Below are positions 24,045-33,133 of a stretch of 64,000 nucleotides of DNA, one piece after another (position 1 is the first letter of the stretch; the number at the start of each line of letters is the position of its first letter). Source of the DNA: CAZUSO01 sp964622775 (lineage in GTDB: Bacteria > Bacteroidota > Bacteroidia > Chitinophagales > Chitinophagaceae); the NCBI GenBank assembly GCA_964622775.1, contig CAZUSO010000001.1, positions 1 through 64,000 of the forward strand, written 5' to 3'. The notes beneath the pieces were generated by a model. It was not told where the DNA came from and did no database searches. It saw nothing but the letters and a program-made list of their open reading frames with translations. Made by a program: the position numbers and the translations under genes.

Positions 24045-24950
24045 ATGAAGCGTATTTACTATTTATTCTGGGGTTCTTTTGCATTAATCCTGTTAGCATC
24101 AATTTTTGCATTTGTACATGTAAAAAGCGAATCTTCCGATAAACATCTGGAAGTGGTACTGCGGAATATCGGGCATCAATTGTTGCTTCATTCCAAAGAC
24201 TCTACATCAAAGGTGTTGCCTGTTACAACAATAAATGAGCACACCTATCAAATTTCCTTTGAAAGCAGTTTTGGATTTATGCCCGACACTTTGATGAGTT
24301 TAGTACACCGGCAATTAGCGAAAACGGATATGCCTGACGATTATATAGTGAGTGTAAAAGACTGCAATGAGCATAAAACCATTTTTGCTTACGAAATAAA
24401 TACACTCAAAGGAGATTTAAAACCTTGTGCAGGAAGAGGACAAGAAACAGGGTGTTATCTTATCCAGATCGAGTTTTTGGCTGAAAAACCTTATCAAAAG
24501 GCATGGCTGTTCCTTGCATTTATCCCCTTAGCATTTGCAGGGATTTATCTGAATCGCAGACAAAATAAACAAGCGTCAGAAAGATTGCAGGTGCAGGAAA
24601 ATAGGACAATGCCTGTATCCGATAATAATGAACCTGAGGTATCAACTTCGGGATATAAGCAATTAGGTAAATTCAGGTTTTTTGATCAAAAAGGCATTCT
24701 TGTTGTTGATGACAAAATAATTGAACTTTCTGAAAAAGAGAACAAAGCGTTGAGCATATTTTTCTCAAACCAAAATTTTGTAGTGGAAAGAAACAGGTTG
24801 AGGAAAGTGTTATGGGAAGATGAAGGTGTTTTTGTAATAGACAGAAATGTGGACGTATTAGTATCTAAACTACGTAAAAAAATAAGTGATGATACGTCAG
24901 TTAAGATTGTAAACGTTCACGGTAAAGGATATAAGTTTATGATAGGATAA
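24045..24950 (+). CDS. Membrane-anchored OmpR/ToxR-type winged-helix regulator
   Basis: A 301-residue protein with an N-terminal membrane helix (residues 5-25), a periplasmic domain of about 130 residues with a few cysteines (DCNEH, KPCAGRGQETGCYL), a second helix (AWLFLAFIPLAFAGIYL, near 157-173) and a cytoplasmic C-terminal trans_reg_C winged helix (about 205-300). The last has LSEKENKALSIFFSNQN, LRKVLWED, the recognition helix DVLVSKLRKKI and the wing VHGKGYKF. It resembles membrane-bound regulators of Bacteroidota rather than classical two-component responders, having no receiver domain. It probably senses an envelope signal and acts on the divergent hydrolase gene. Confidence 0.82.
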   Translation: MKRIYYLFWGSFALILLASIFAFVHVKSESSDKHLEVVLRNIGHQLLLHSKDSTSKVLPVTTINEHTYQISFESSFGFMPDTLMSLVHRQLAKTDMPDDYIVSVKDCNEHKTIFAYEINTLKGDLKPCAGRGQETGCYLIQIEFLAEKPYQKAWLFLAFIPLAFAGIYLNRRQNKQASERLQVQENRTMPVSDNNEPEVSTSGYKQLGKFRFFDQKGILVVDDKIIELSEKENKALSIFFSNQNFVVERNRLRKVLWEDEGVFVIDRNVDVLVSKLRKKISDDTSVKIVNVHGKGYKFMIG

Positions 24951-25161
24951 AATTGAGAAGTCATTCGTTATCTGTCCGTTACAAGAGATTAAATATTAAT
25001 GCCGGCAGTAAAGTGAAGATTGGATTTTTGAATTTTGTCATTATTGCTTTATTTCTGTCCGTATTTTTAGTTTGTTTCAAGGTTGCATGTTGTCGCCAAT
25101 GGTTGCGGCTAACTCAAATATTGCCGTACTTACGGAACTTCCTGACAATGTGCGTATCTGA

Positions 25162-25932
25162 TTACAGATTATCTTTCTCCGCTTCCGTATGCAGATAATC
25201 TTTGCGCCTCAGCTCAAAATTTCGGCCTAAATAAAGCCGGCGCACCTGTTCGTTAGCGGCAAGCTCTTCCGCCTTACCGTGTGCAAATATTTTCCCATCT
25301 ATCATCAGGTAGGCACGATCGGTAATGGACAATGTTTCCTGCACATTATGGTCGGTAATCAGAATACCAATATTTTTGGTTTTCAGTTTGGCCACGATAG
25401 CCTGAATATCTTCTACAGCAATGGGGTCAATGCCGGCAAATGGTTCATCCAGTAAAATGAATTTGGGATTCACTGCCAGGGCACGCGCAATCTCCGTCCG
25501 GCGACGTTCTCCGCCGCTTAGCACATCTCCGTTGCTTTTCCGCACATGGGCCAGCCTAAACTCCTGAAGCAAAGATTCGAGCTTTTCCTTTCGCTCTGCC
25601 CGGCTGAGCTTTGTCATTTCCAATACAGCCATAATATTGTCTTCAACGGACAGTTTGCGGAAAACAGAAGATTCCTGCGGCAGGTATCCTATGCCCATTT
25701 GCGCCCGTTTATACATCGGCAGTCTGGTGATGTTTTCTTCATTCATGAAGACATGGCCGCCATCAGGCTTTATCAGACCCACCACCATATAAAACGAGGT
25801 AGTTTTCCCGGCCCCATTCGGGCCTAATAGTCCCACAATTTCGCCTTGCTCCACCTGGAAGGTGACTTCGTTTACAACGGTACGTTTCCCGTATCGTTTC
25901 ACTAAATTATCGGTATGGATATGAAGCTTCAA
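25162..25932 (-). CDS. lptB: LPS export ABC transporter ATP-binding protein LptB
   Basis: A 256-residue ABC ATPase that powers LPS extraction from the inner membrane with LptFG. It has Walker A GPNGAGKTT (near residue 38), Q-loop region LPQESSVFRKLSVEDNI, signature LSGGERRR (near 139), Walker B FILLDEPFAGIDP and the switch histidine in LITDHNV. QESSVFRKL is characteristic of LptB rather than amino-acid transporters. It is 3 bp downstream of gldG, on the same strand and probably the same message. The end ELRRKDYLHTEAEKDNL is longer than in E. coli. Confidence 0.92.
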   Translation of the reverse strand: MKLHIHTDNLVKRYGKRTVVNEVTFQVEQGEIVGLLGPNGAGKTTSFYMVVGLIKPDGGHVFMNEENITRLPMYKRAQMGIGYLPQESSVFRKLSVEDNIMAVLEMTKLSRAERKEKLESLLQEFRLAHVRKSNGDVLSGGERRRTEIARALAVNPKFILLDEPFAGIDPIAVEDIQAIVAKLKTKNIGILITDHNVQETLSITDRAYLMIDGKIFAHGKAEELAANEQVRRLYLGRNFELRRKDYLHTEAEKDNL

Positions 25933-25935
25933 AAC

Positions 25936-27648
25936 CTAAGCATATCTTTTTTTTCTGAGCAACAAATATACCGAACCAAAAAGGAATACCAAGCCTGCCG
26001 GAACGCCAAGATTGATCCACTGCCATTTACTGCGCTCCTGACTGACACGAACCGCATCAAGCAATTGCGGTTCGAAGCTTTTGCTGCGGGCATCTAATAA
26101 ATTGTCCTGATCGCTGAGATATTCAACACTGTTCAGTAAAAAATTACGGTTTTCAAAACGATACGGGCTGAAGGCATACATACCCATATCCATAGGGCCC
26201 TGCCGCTCATCCACATCATTCATAATAAGGTCGCCGTCGGAAACTACAATCATACCGGCATCAGGAGGCGCCTGCATAACCGGCTGTATGCCCAGGGAAT
26301 CCACAAAGGATCTTACCGGCGCCGGAAGGTAACCCTGAAAGGCGGAAATAAAAGGACCTTCCAGCAATACGGCAGCCATACTGTTGGGGTTTCCGTATGC
26401 CGAACGATTGACCGGCTCTGCGGCGGAGGCTAATATTACCGGCGCAGGCACACCTTCAAGAGTAGTATAGCGGGACGTAACGAGCAATGCGGTTTTGCGA
26501 ATATTCGGATCATTGGTGTTGGTATCAATACTGCTGACAAACTTACCTAATATCTCATTCAGATTTTTTACTATCGGGCTACCTGCATCTTTTGGCGGAT
26601 GCAGGATCGGGAAATACTGCCAGGGATAAGATGGCGGATTCGCATCATTTTCAGATGTCGGCAAGGGCAGATCAATACAGTTATCGGCATCTTTAATCAG
26701 GTTGGCATTAATGCGAACTCCATACCTAAACAGCATATCCGACAGGTTCACTTCAACAGGTAAGGCATTAAACTGCGAGGCATTCCGGAAACTATCGAGC
26801 GAGCCGTTTACGGCGTTGATGCCCCAGAAAATATGGCCGCCATGCATCAGGTATTGATCAATCTTGAATTTGGCGATCTCATCAAAGGCGAGCAAAGGGC
26901 GGTTGATGATGATACTTTTGTAAAAAGGCGGAATGGTGTTGTGCTGATTCAGGTTGAAGGTATCCAGCACATAAAAACGTCCCAGGTTATTAAAAGCGGA
27001 GAACACTTCATAGCCGAATGGTTCACCATGACCGGTGAGGTAAGCAATCGTGTCGGGCGATGCCTTGGACAGTTGATGAATAGCGGTGGCGATGTTATAT
27101 TCTAACAATTCTTCCGACTTCCCCAGAATTTTTCGGGATAATACCGTTGCGTTACTTTCCTGAAGCATCACCGGCCAGGGCTTACCGTCCATAACTATCA
27201 GCGCCCAGGGAAAGATCATTTTTTGTTGCAAACCTTTTTTACCGTTTGGAATAGTTACCGGGAATCCCCTCATGCGAAATTCTTCCAGCGCCCGCGTAGC
27301 TATGGTATCATTTCCCAGGGGATCCACCATGCGGTAATCTACCTGGTGTCCGCTGATATCGCTGAAAGTCCGGAGCAGGTCTTCCGTGCTGACCGAAAGT
27401 TTCTTATATGCGGCCGGGAGGTCGTTTCCAGTAAGAAATACGGTTACAAAAACCGGCTTGTCCAACTTCTTGAGCATCTGTTTGGTGGCCGGTGTAATAG
27501 AATAGCGCCCGCCTTTGGTCAGGTCTGCCTGCCCGTGAAAGAACCCGGCAAACACATTGATGACCACCAGCGCTACCACCAGCGCAATAAGCCTCATGCT
27601 GCGCTTTTTTTTCTTTACCCCGTTTATGGAAGGATTGGTTGATGGCAT
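25936..27648 (-). CDS. gldG: Gliding motility ABC transporter substrate-binding-like protein GldG
   Basis: A GldG-family protein of about 570 residues. An N-terminal membrane helix (RLIALVVALVVINVFAGFF) is followed by the ABC-type uncharacterised domain (YSITPATKQMLKKLDKPVFV, LLRTFSDISGHQVDYRMVDP, IAYLTGHGE) and a second membrane helix at the end (GLVFLFGSVYLLLRKK). GldG works with GldA and GldF in gliding or T9SS-related functions. The frame opens at 27798, but the ATG at 27648 (MPSTNPSINGVKKK) lies just behind a TACATTTG box and gives a better start. gldF, normally adjacent, is absent from the window. It is followed by lptB. Confidence 0.87.
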   Translation of the reverse strand: MPSTNPSINGVKKKKRSMRLIALVVALVVINVFAGFFHGQADLTKGGRYSITPATKQMLKKLDKPVFVTVFLTGNDLPAAYKKLSVSTEDLLRTFSDISGHQVDYRMVDPLGNDTIATRALEEFRMRGFPVTIPNGKKGLQQKMIFPWALIVMDGKPWPVMLQESNATVLSRKILGKSEELLEYNIATAIHQLSKASPDTIAYLTGHGEPFGYEVFSAFNNLGRFYVLDTFNLNQHNTIPPFYKSIIINRPLLAFDEIAKFKIDQYLMHGGHIFWGINAVNGSLDSFRNASQFNALPVEVNLSDMLFRYGVRINANLIKDADNCIDLPLPTSENDANPPSYPWQYFPILHPPKDAGSPIVKNLNEILGKFVSSIDTNTNDPNIRKTALLVTSRYTTLEGVPAPVILASAAEPVNRSAYGNPNSMAAVLLEGPFISAFQGYLPAPVRSFVDSLGIQPVMQAPPDAGMIVVSDGDLIMNDVDERQGPMDMGMYAFSPYRFENRNFLLNSVEYLSDQDNLLDARSKSFEPQLLDAVRVSQERSKWQWINLGVPAGLVFLFGSVYLLLRKKRYA

Positions 27649-27690
27649 GTTATGAATAGAAACCGGAATTATTCCCATAAATCCGGTTCG

Positions 27691-27698
27691 CAAATGTA
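27691..27698 (-). promoter_or_regulatory. Bacteroidota -7 box before gldG
   Basis: TACATTTG on the minus strand (CAAATGTA on plus), 43 bp before the chosen gldG start. It lies inside the longer open frame, which favours the start at 27648. Confidence 0.5.
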
Positions 27699-27803
27699 CT
27701 GTAATTATCTTTTTATTGAATGATGGTATCGGGTTGGGATGAAAGAGATTTCCGGGGGCTTGCATGGATGATGGAACACGGAAACGAAGAATTAGCATAT
27801 TCG

Positions 27804-28205
27804 TTAAGGGTACATCCTAAATTGCCGCACATATGTTTCACATCCTGCATTACGTTCGCTTATTTCCGTAATCACCAATCCGCCCTTCCAGGCCCGAATC
27901 ATTTCTCTTTTACCCGGAGCGCCGGGAAGCGTTTCTACAAAGAAGCCGGCACTTTTCAAATTACGTTTCACCTGACCCTTAGCGCAGTAGGTTGCCAAAA
28001 CCGCACCGGAGCTCATGATGCCATAGAGTTTTTCAAATACCGTTTCCGTCCATAATTCCGGCTGCACATTCGGCGAGAATGCATCATAATAAACCAGCGT
28101 AACCGGGTTGGTAGCCTTAAAATGGCGCGGGTCGGTTTGGTGTTTTACAAACGTAAAAAAATCTCTGTAATGGGTTTTCCCCTGCATTTGGCATTCACCA
28201 GCCAA
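27804..28205 (-). pseudogene. mnmD: MnmD-type tRNA methyltransferase, 5' truncated
   Basis: Retains the C-terminal half of the tRNA 5-aminomethyl-2-thiouridine methyltransferase: VYYDAFSPNVQPELWTETVF, ATYCAKGQVKRNLKSAGF and LPGAPGKREMIRAWKGG. The SAM-binding N-terminal part (GxGTGLN) is absent, and the upstream 230 bp hold no matching sequence in any frame, so roughly the first 100 residues are missing. The enzyme would act on the wobble base of tRNAs as the second step after MnmE/MnmG-type modification. A deletion is more likely than an alternative start. The fragment ends with a divergent tail. Confidence 0.7.
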
Positions 28206-28583
28206 TCTTTACAATTTCTGACCGCCTGCCGCTACGACGTAATCCGAAGGAACACCAAACGAAGTAATGTTCGTAATTCGTAACAGACTTCCTGACTCTC
28301 TCAATCTTCAACGCTCACTGCACCTGTTTCGCTCGTAACGTGCTTTTCAGATACCTGCCTGTCATTTCCTGACGCCCCTAATTCATTTCCTGATTTTTCC
28401 TCAAAATCTTTTACATTTGCCTGGAAAGTTATTTTTTTAACCCAATCGTACGCAAATGCCCTTGATCATTTTGATTATAGGTTTATTTTGGATATTGCTC
28501 CGGATTCCCGTAAGGCAACCGGTTTTTTATATGCCAATACAGCTCCAAAGCATAGTCGTACGTCTCTATAAATTATTTCAAAA
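28206..28583. other. Intergenic region upstream of ricT
   Basis: Holds no MnmD N-terminus, repeat or RNA gene that can be recognised. TACATTTG at 28412-28419 matches the -7 consensus and could start ricT transcription, leaving a leader of about 155 nt. A hydrophobic plus-strand frame from 28456 runs into ricT out of phase and is not considered real. Confidence 0.4.
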
Positions 28584-29960
28584 ATGGGATGTGGAAGTTG
28601 CGGTGTCGCTACCGCCAACGGAAAACCTACCGGATGCCAAAGCAATGGAAACTGCGGCACCAGCGGTTGCAACCGGGTCAATGTATTCAACTGGCTCGCC
28701 GATATTCCGCTCAGCGATTTAGGGAAGCCTTTCCCAATCGTAGAAGTCGCCTTTAATAACGGTAGCCGGAAAGATTTTTATAAGAATAATTCTACCCACC
28801 AGTATGATCGGGGAACCTTAGTAACCGTAGAGGGGGTAAACGGTTTCGATGTGGGGCAGATAACGCTTACAGGCGAATTAGTCAAGCTTCAGATGAAGAA
28901 GTACGGCGTATCGGAATCCAATGATATAAAAAGAGTGCTGCATCCTGCTGCCGGTCGTGAACTCGAACTGTACGAGCAATCCAAAAGCCGGCAGAAAGAA
29001 ACCATGATCCGGTCCCGCGCCATTGCAAGGCAAATGAAACTGGAAATGAAAATTTCCGAAGCGGAGATTCAGGCGGACGGCAAAAAAATCACCTTCTTTT
29101 ATACCGCAGATTCCCGCGTGGACTTCCGCGAGCTGATCAAAGTGTATTCCGGCGAGTTTAAAGCCAAGATTGAAATGCGCCAGATCGGGGCACGCCAGGA
29201 AGCTGCCAAGATAGGCGGCATCGGCTCCTGTGGTCGCGAGCTGTGCTGCAGCTCCTGGCTGACAGAGTTTAAAACGGTGAACACCACGGCTGCGCGATAC
29301 CAGAATTTATCCATCAATCAAACCAAACTATCCGGACAATGCGGTCGCCTTAAATGCTGCCTCAACTACGAACTGGATACATATATGGACGCACTGCGCG
29401 GATTCCCGGATAATATCGACACGATAGAAGTAGCCGCAGGCCGCGCATTTCTGCAAAAGAAAGACATCTTTAAAAACCTGATGTGGTTCAGCTTTTCCGG
29501 AAGCAATAAGCAATATCCCCTGACCATTGAACGGGTAAAAGAAATTGCCGAACTGAATAAACAGGGTGTAAAGCCGGAAGAACTGGAAGCCATAGAACTG
29601 CATACCATTGTATCCGAGAAAAATAAAGTTGTAGACGCGGGTTTCGTGAATGATGTGGGTCAGATTACCTTGAGCGCTCTGTCCAGGGCCGATAAGCGAA
29701 AGAAAAAACAAAAGGCCAAAAGCAATAATCCGCAAGCTGCCCACAGCGAGCCCGGCGCCCGGAAAAGAACTGGTGGGAATAACAATGCCACCAATGATGC
29801 CGCAGCATCCGGACAAGCGGTAAGACCAAAGCAGAAACCGGCAGGAAGACCCGGCCCAAACACCCGGCGGGATAATAAAAACAACCCGGACAAACCTCCG
29901 CGGGAAGCCGCTCCGGACACGCCACAACAAAATCCGCGTAATAAAAACAAGAAAAGATAA
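28584..29960 (+). CDS. ricT: PSP1 C-terminal domain protein (RicT/YaaT-like)
   Basis: A 458-residue cytoplasmic protein. It opens with a cysteine-rich stretch (GCGSCG, SNGNCGTSGCN), followed by the PSP1 domain (about residues 45-270): VEVAFNNGSRKDFYKN, DGKKITFFYTADSRVDFREL, GGIGSCGRELCC and SGQCGRLKCCLNYE. The last two hold the cysteines that bind Fe-S in the RicT family. In Bacillus, RicT with RicA and RicF helps RNase Y process mRNA; in Bacteroidota its role is less known. The C-terminal 100 residues are K/N/P-rich and disordered, a feature of the Bacteroidota form. It is often next to gldH, which is not seen here. Confidence 0.88.
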   Translation: MGCGSCGVATANGKPTGCQSNGNCGTSGCNRVNVFNWLADIPLSDLGKPFPIVEVAFNNGSRKDFYKNNSTHQYDRGTLVTVEGVNGFDVGQITLTGELVKLQMKKYGVSESNDIKRVLHPAAGRELELYEQSKSRQKETMIRSRAIARQMKLEMKISEAEIQADGKKITFFYTADSRVDFRELIKVYSGEFKAKIEMRQIGARQEAAKIGGIGSCGRELCCSSWLTEFKTVNTTAARYQNLSINQTKLSGQCGRLKCCLNYELDTYMDALRGFPDNIDTIEVAAGRAFLQKKDIFKNLMWFSFSGSNKQYPLTIERVKEIAELNKQGVKPEELEAIELHTIVSEKNKVVDAGFVNDVGQITLSALSRADKRKKKQKAKSNNPQAAHSEPGARKRTGGNNNATNDAAASGQAVRPKQKPAGRPGPNTRRDNKNNPDKPPREAAPDTPQQNPRNKNKKR

Positions 29961-30093
29961 GGGTCAATATTTTGTTTTTCGATTCTAAAAATTATATTTG
30001 TAACGTCGTTTGGGATTTTGTGTGTTGCGGAAGCCATAAACAAGCTTCTGCTTGTTCTGAGTTTTTTAAGTGTATCGCTGATTTTTCTAATTT

Positions 30094-30963
30094 ATGAAAA
30101 GAATTGTATTAGTTTTGTTTGCTTTATTGCCGGCGCTGTTTGCCAGGGCTCAGCGGCATCACGAGATTGGGGTCATGGCCGGAGTGAGCGCCTACTATGG
30201 CGACCTGCAGCATGAGTATATTCCCAATACAAAATTGATGAAGCCTTCTGCTGGCATTATTTACAAGTATTTCTTTAATCCCCACATCGGCATTCGGGCT
30301 GCGGCATCTTATATTAACCTGAGCGCGGCCGACAGTCTCTCCAAGAATCGTGCCGACCAGCTCCGGCATCTGAATTTTACCAACCACCTGCTGGAAGTGC
30401 AGGCGGGGCTGGAGTTCAATTTCCTTCCTATTGATATAGAAAAGGCAAAATTTACACCCTTTATTTTTGCGGGTATTGCCGGAACTTACGGCAATCCCTT
30501 TACCCGTGATATCAATAACGAAAAATTCCATTTGCGGAACCTGAGTACGGAAGGTCAGGGCCTTCCCGGCTATCCTGACCGGAAACAATATTCACTGGTC
30601 AACGCTTCTTTTCCGCTGGGTGGCGGTATAAAAGCGTATATCGGGAAAACGGTGCTGCTAACCGCAGAAGTAGGGCTGCGTTATGCTGCTACCGATTACC
30701 TGGATGACGTAAGCAGATCCTATGTAAATATGGACAGCCTGCGTTTTTATAAAGGCGACAAAGCCGTAGAGCTTTCTTACCGGGGTAATGAGGTCAACGA
30801 ATGGGACGGCAATTATCCCAACTATAAATTCCAGCGCGGTGATTTTAAAAAGAATGACTGGTACTGGACGGCCGGCGTTTCCGCTACCGTGTACTTCGAT
30901 GCTTTCGGCAACGCCAAAACCTGGCTGCAAACCAAATGCCCCCGTATATTCGGAAGAAACTAA
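30094..30963 (+). CDS. DUF6089 outer-membrane beta-barrel protein
   Basis: A 289-residue protein with a signal peptide (residues 1-20, ending FARAQ) and alternating beta-strands of an outer-membrane barrel. HEIGVMAGVSAYYGDLQHEY near residue 23, then HIGIRAAASYINLSAADS, LEVQAGLEFNFLPI and TPFIFAGIAGTYGNPF match the DUF6089 pattern, including the Y-x-GDL motif after strand one. The family is common in Bacteroidota, with no settled function. The gene stands alone between ricT and the etf genes, with its own terminator. Confidence 0.85.
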   Translation: MKRIVLVLFALLPALFARAQRHHEIGVMAGVSAYYGDLQHEYIPNTKLMKPSAGIIYKYFFNPHIGIRAAASYINLSAADSLSKNRADQLRHLNFTNHLLEVQAGLEFNFLPIDIEKAKFTPFIFAGIAGTYGNPFTRDINNEKFHLRNLSTEGQGLPGYPDRKQYSLVNASFPLGGGIKAYIGKTVLLTAEVGLRYAATDYLDDVSRSYVNMDSLRFYKGDKAVELSYRGNEVNEWDGNYPNYKFQRGDFKKNDWYWTAGVSATVYFDAFGNAKTWLQTKCPRIFGRN

Positions 30964-30983
30964 CCGATATTTTTCCCTTTTTC

Positions 30984-31018
30984 TACAGTCGGCTTTTTTA
31001 CAGCCGGCTGTATTTATT
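30984..31018 (+). terminator. Intrinsic terminator
   Basis: TACAGTCGGCT (30984-30994) pairs with AGCCGGCTGTA (31002-31012) with one G-T wobble, followed by TTTATTTT, 20 bp after the DUF6089 stop. Confidence 0.75.
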
Positions 31019-31056
31019 TTAGCGGCAGTAATGACACTAAAGTAGTGTAGTTTAAT

Positions 31057-31064
31057 TATCTTTG
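31057..31064 (+). promoter_or_regulatory. Bacteroidota -7 box before etfB
   Basis: TATCTTTG matches TAnnTTTG and lies 57 bp before the ATG at 31122. It overlaps the longer frame that opens at 31062, so the start at 31122 is preferred. Confidence 0.5.
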
Positions 31065-31121
31065 CCCGGCAAAAAATCCCTGTGGATTGCATCCTTTTTT
31101 ATTTTTAAAAATAAATCTTTA

Positions 31122-31865
31122 ATGAAAATTCTCGTTTGTATAGCTCAGGCGCCGGATACCACTTCTAAAATCGGATTTACAGATAATAACACGAAGTTCA
31201 ATGAGCAAGGTGTTACTTATATCATCAATCCCTATGATGAATGGTATGCATTAGTTCGTGCATTAGAACTGAAGGAAGCCGGGAAAGCTACGGAAGTCGG
31301 GCTGATTACCGTAGGCACACAAGCTACAGAAGCTATTATGCGCAAAGCACTGGCTTTGGGCGGCGATAATGCTGTCCGGGTTAATATGGAAAGCAAGGAT
31401 CCTGCTGCCGTTGCGGCACAAATTGCAGCGCATGTCAAAGAAAATAATTATGATCTGGTGCTGACCGGAAAAGAGGCCATTGATTACAATAATGCGGCAA
31501 TAGGTGCATTTATAGCCGGCATGACCGATTACAATTATGTAGGCCTTGCCACTAAGTTAGATGCTGATGGCAATAATCTCACGGTTTCCCGTGAGATTGA
31601 AGGCGGTGAAGAAACCGATACGCTTACCCTGCCGGCGGTCATCTCCTGCCAGAAAGGAATGGCTGAAGCACGTATTCCTAATATGCGCGGTATTATGGCA
31701 GCCCGCACCAGGCCGCTGACGGTAAAAGAACCGGTAGCCGGTGCCGCCACTACCGAAATTGTAGGATATGAACTGCCACCTGCAAAATCAGGGGTAAAAC
31801 AATTTACGCCGGATCAAATGGATGAACTGGTATCCGCTTTGCACAATGAGGCCAAAGTGATTTAA
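31122..31865 (+). CDS. etfB: Electron transfer flavoprotein subunit beta
   Basis: A 247-residue EtfB. It starts MKILVCIAQAPDTTSKIGF and contains the AMP-binding region VLTGKEAIDYNNAAIGAFIA (near 125) and the domain-swapping loop signature EIEGGEETDTLTLPAV followed by GMAEARIPNMRGIMAAR (near 195). EtfA and EtfB form a dimer carrying FAD and AMP that takes electrons from acyl-CoA dehydrogenases to the quinone pool. The shorter start is chosen from family length and the promoter position. etfA follows after 63 bp on the same strand. Confidence 0.93.
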   Translation: MKILVCIAQAPDTTSKIGFTDNNTKFNEQGVTYIINPYDEWYALVRALELKEAGKATEVGLITVGTQATEAIMRKALALGGDNAVRVNMESKDPAAVAAQIAAHVKENNYDLVLTGKEAIDYNNAAIGAFIAGMTDYNYVGLATKLDADGNNLTVSREIEGGEETDTLTLPAVISCQKGMAEARIPNMRGIMAARTRPLTVKEPVAGAATTEIVGYELPPAKSGVKQFTPDQMDELVSALHNEAKVI

Positions 31866-31928
31866 TGCCGGGTTTCATCAAAAATCTTTTATAAAATCAA
31901 TTTCTAACTACTTAACTTCTTATATACA

Positions 31929-32906
31929 ATGTCCGTTCTCGTTTTTGTAGATCACAGTCAGGGAGCTTTTAAAAAGAAAGCTTTTGAGGCTATTAATTAT
32001 GCCGCCGGGATAGCCGAAAAAACCGGTGGAACTGTTACTGCGGTTGTCTTAGGCAATATAGATGCCGGAGCGCCGGGTCAGTTAGGTCAATACGGCGCCA
32101 GGACAGTTTTGCATGCCGCCGATGACCGGTTCAATACCTTCAATGCGAAAGCTTATGGAAAGGCTGTGGCCGCAGCAGCGCAACAATGCGATGCCAAAGT
32201 GATTGTAACGTCTTTCGATGTGGCCGGGAAAGCGGTAGCGCCTATAGCCGCCGCACAGTTAAATGCCGGGCTGGCCGCCGGTGTTGTGGATTATCCCAAT
32301 ACCGACAATGGTTTTGTGGTGAAGAAAAATGTGTTTTCAGGAAAAGCTTTTGCATTTGTAAAAATCAATACCGATATCAAAGTGCTCAGCTTAGTTCCGA
32401 ACACCTTCTCCGTGAAAAAATCAGAGGGTACTGCTGATGTGCAGCCCTTGCAGGTTAATATACCGGATGCAGATTTCGGTATTCAGGTGAAGGAAGTCAA
32501 TAAAGTTTCCGGTCAGGTGCCTTTAAGCGAGGCCGAGCTGGTTGTTTCCGGCGGACGCGGACTGAAAGGTCCGGAAAACTGGGGCATCCTGGAAGATCTG
32601 GCCGGCGCGCTGGGCGCTTCCTTAGCCTGTTCCCGCCCGGTAGCGGATTCCCACTGGCGCCCGCATCACGAGCACGTAGGCCAGACCGGCGGGACTATAC
32701 GCCCCAATTTATATGTGGCGGTTGGCATATCCGGCGCGATCCAGCACTTAGCCGGCGTAAACGGCTCCAAAACGATTGTCGTGATCAATAAAGATCCGGA
32801 AGCGCCGTTCTTTAAAGCCGCAGATTACGGGGTAGTGGGGGATGCTTTTGAAATTGTACCGAAGCTCACGGCTGCCGTTAAAAAGTTTAAGGAAGCGCAC
32901 GCATAG
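31929..32906 (+). CDS. etfA: Electron transfer flavoprotein subunit alpha
   Basis: A 325-residue EtfA. The N-terminal domain (1-190) begins SVLVFVDHSQGAFKKKA. The C-terminal FAD domain contains ELVVSGGRGLKGPENWG, CSRPVADSHWRP, GQTGGTIRPNLYVAVGISG and FFKAADYGVVGDAFEIVP, covering the conserved FAD-binding arginine, serine and histidine/threonine positions. Partner of etfB. The Fe-S oxidoreductase pair at 1.7-4.9 kb could be the electron exit toward quinone, but that is only an inference. Confidence 0.94.
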   Translation: MSVLVFVDHSQGAFKKKAFEAINYAAGIAEKTGGTVTAVVLGNIDAGAPGQLGQYGARTVLHAADDRFNTFNAKAYGKAVAAAAQQCDAKVIVTSFDVAGKAVAPIAAAQLNAGLAAGVVDYPNTDNGFVVKKNVFSGKAFAFVKINTDIKVLSLVPNTFSVKKSEGTADVQPLQVNIPDADFGIQVKEVNKVSGQVPLSEAELVVSGGRGLKGPENWGILEDLAGALGASLACSRPVADSHWRPHHEHVGQTGGTIRPNLYVAVGISGAIQHLAGVNGSKTIVVINKDPEAPFFKAADYGVVGDAFEIVPKLTAAVKKFKEAHA

Positions 32907-33133
32907 AAAAAAGCCGGCATCGTTATCACGCCTGGCTTCAAATCTTATTTCAAAAAAATCTCCGGTGGATAACCGGGTATTTTTTGTGGTTTTGGTTCCT
33001 GCTGAATCTGCGCTACCTTCGGGACTATCATTGTCATGCTTCAAGGAGGATAGTTTGGCGTATTTCACGCAAAGAGAACGAAGAAGGCTAAGAAAACAAA
33101 GTTGTTTTCATCCTGGCCGTTCCGATGTTGTTG

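Noticed and set aside
28456..28722. Hydrophobic plus-strand reading frame before and inside the start of ricT
   Set aside because: Overlaps ricT out of phase, has no family features, and its second half is just the shifted ricT sequence.
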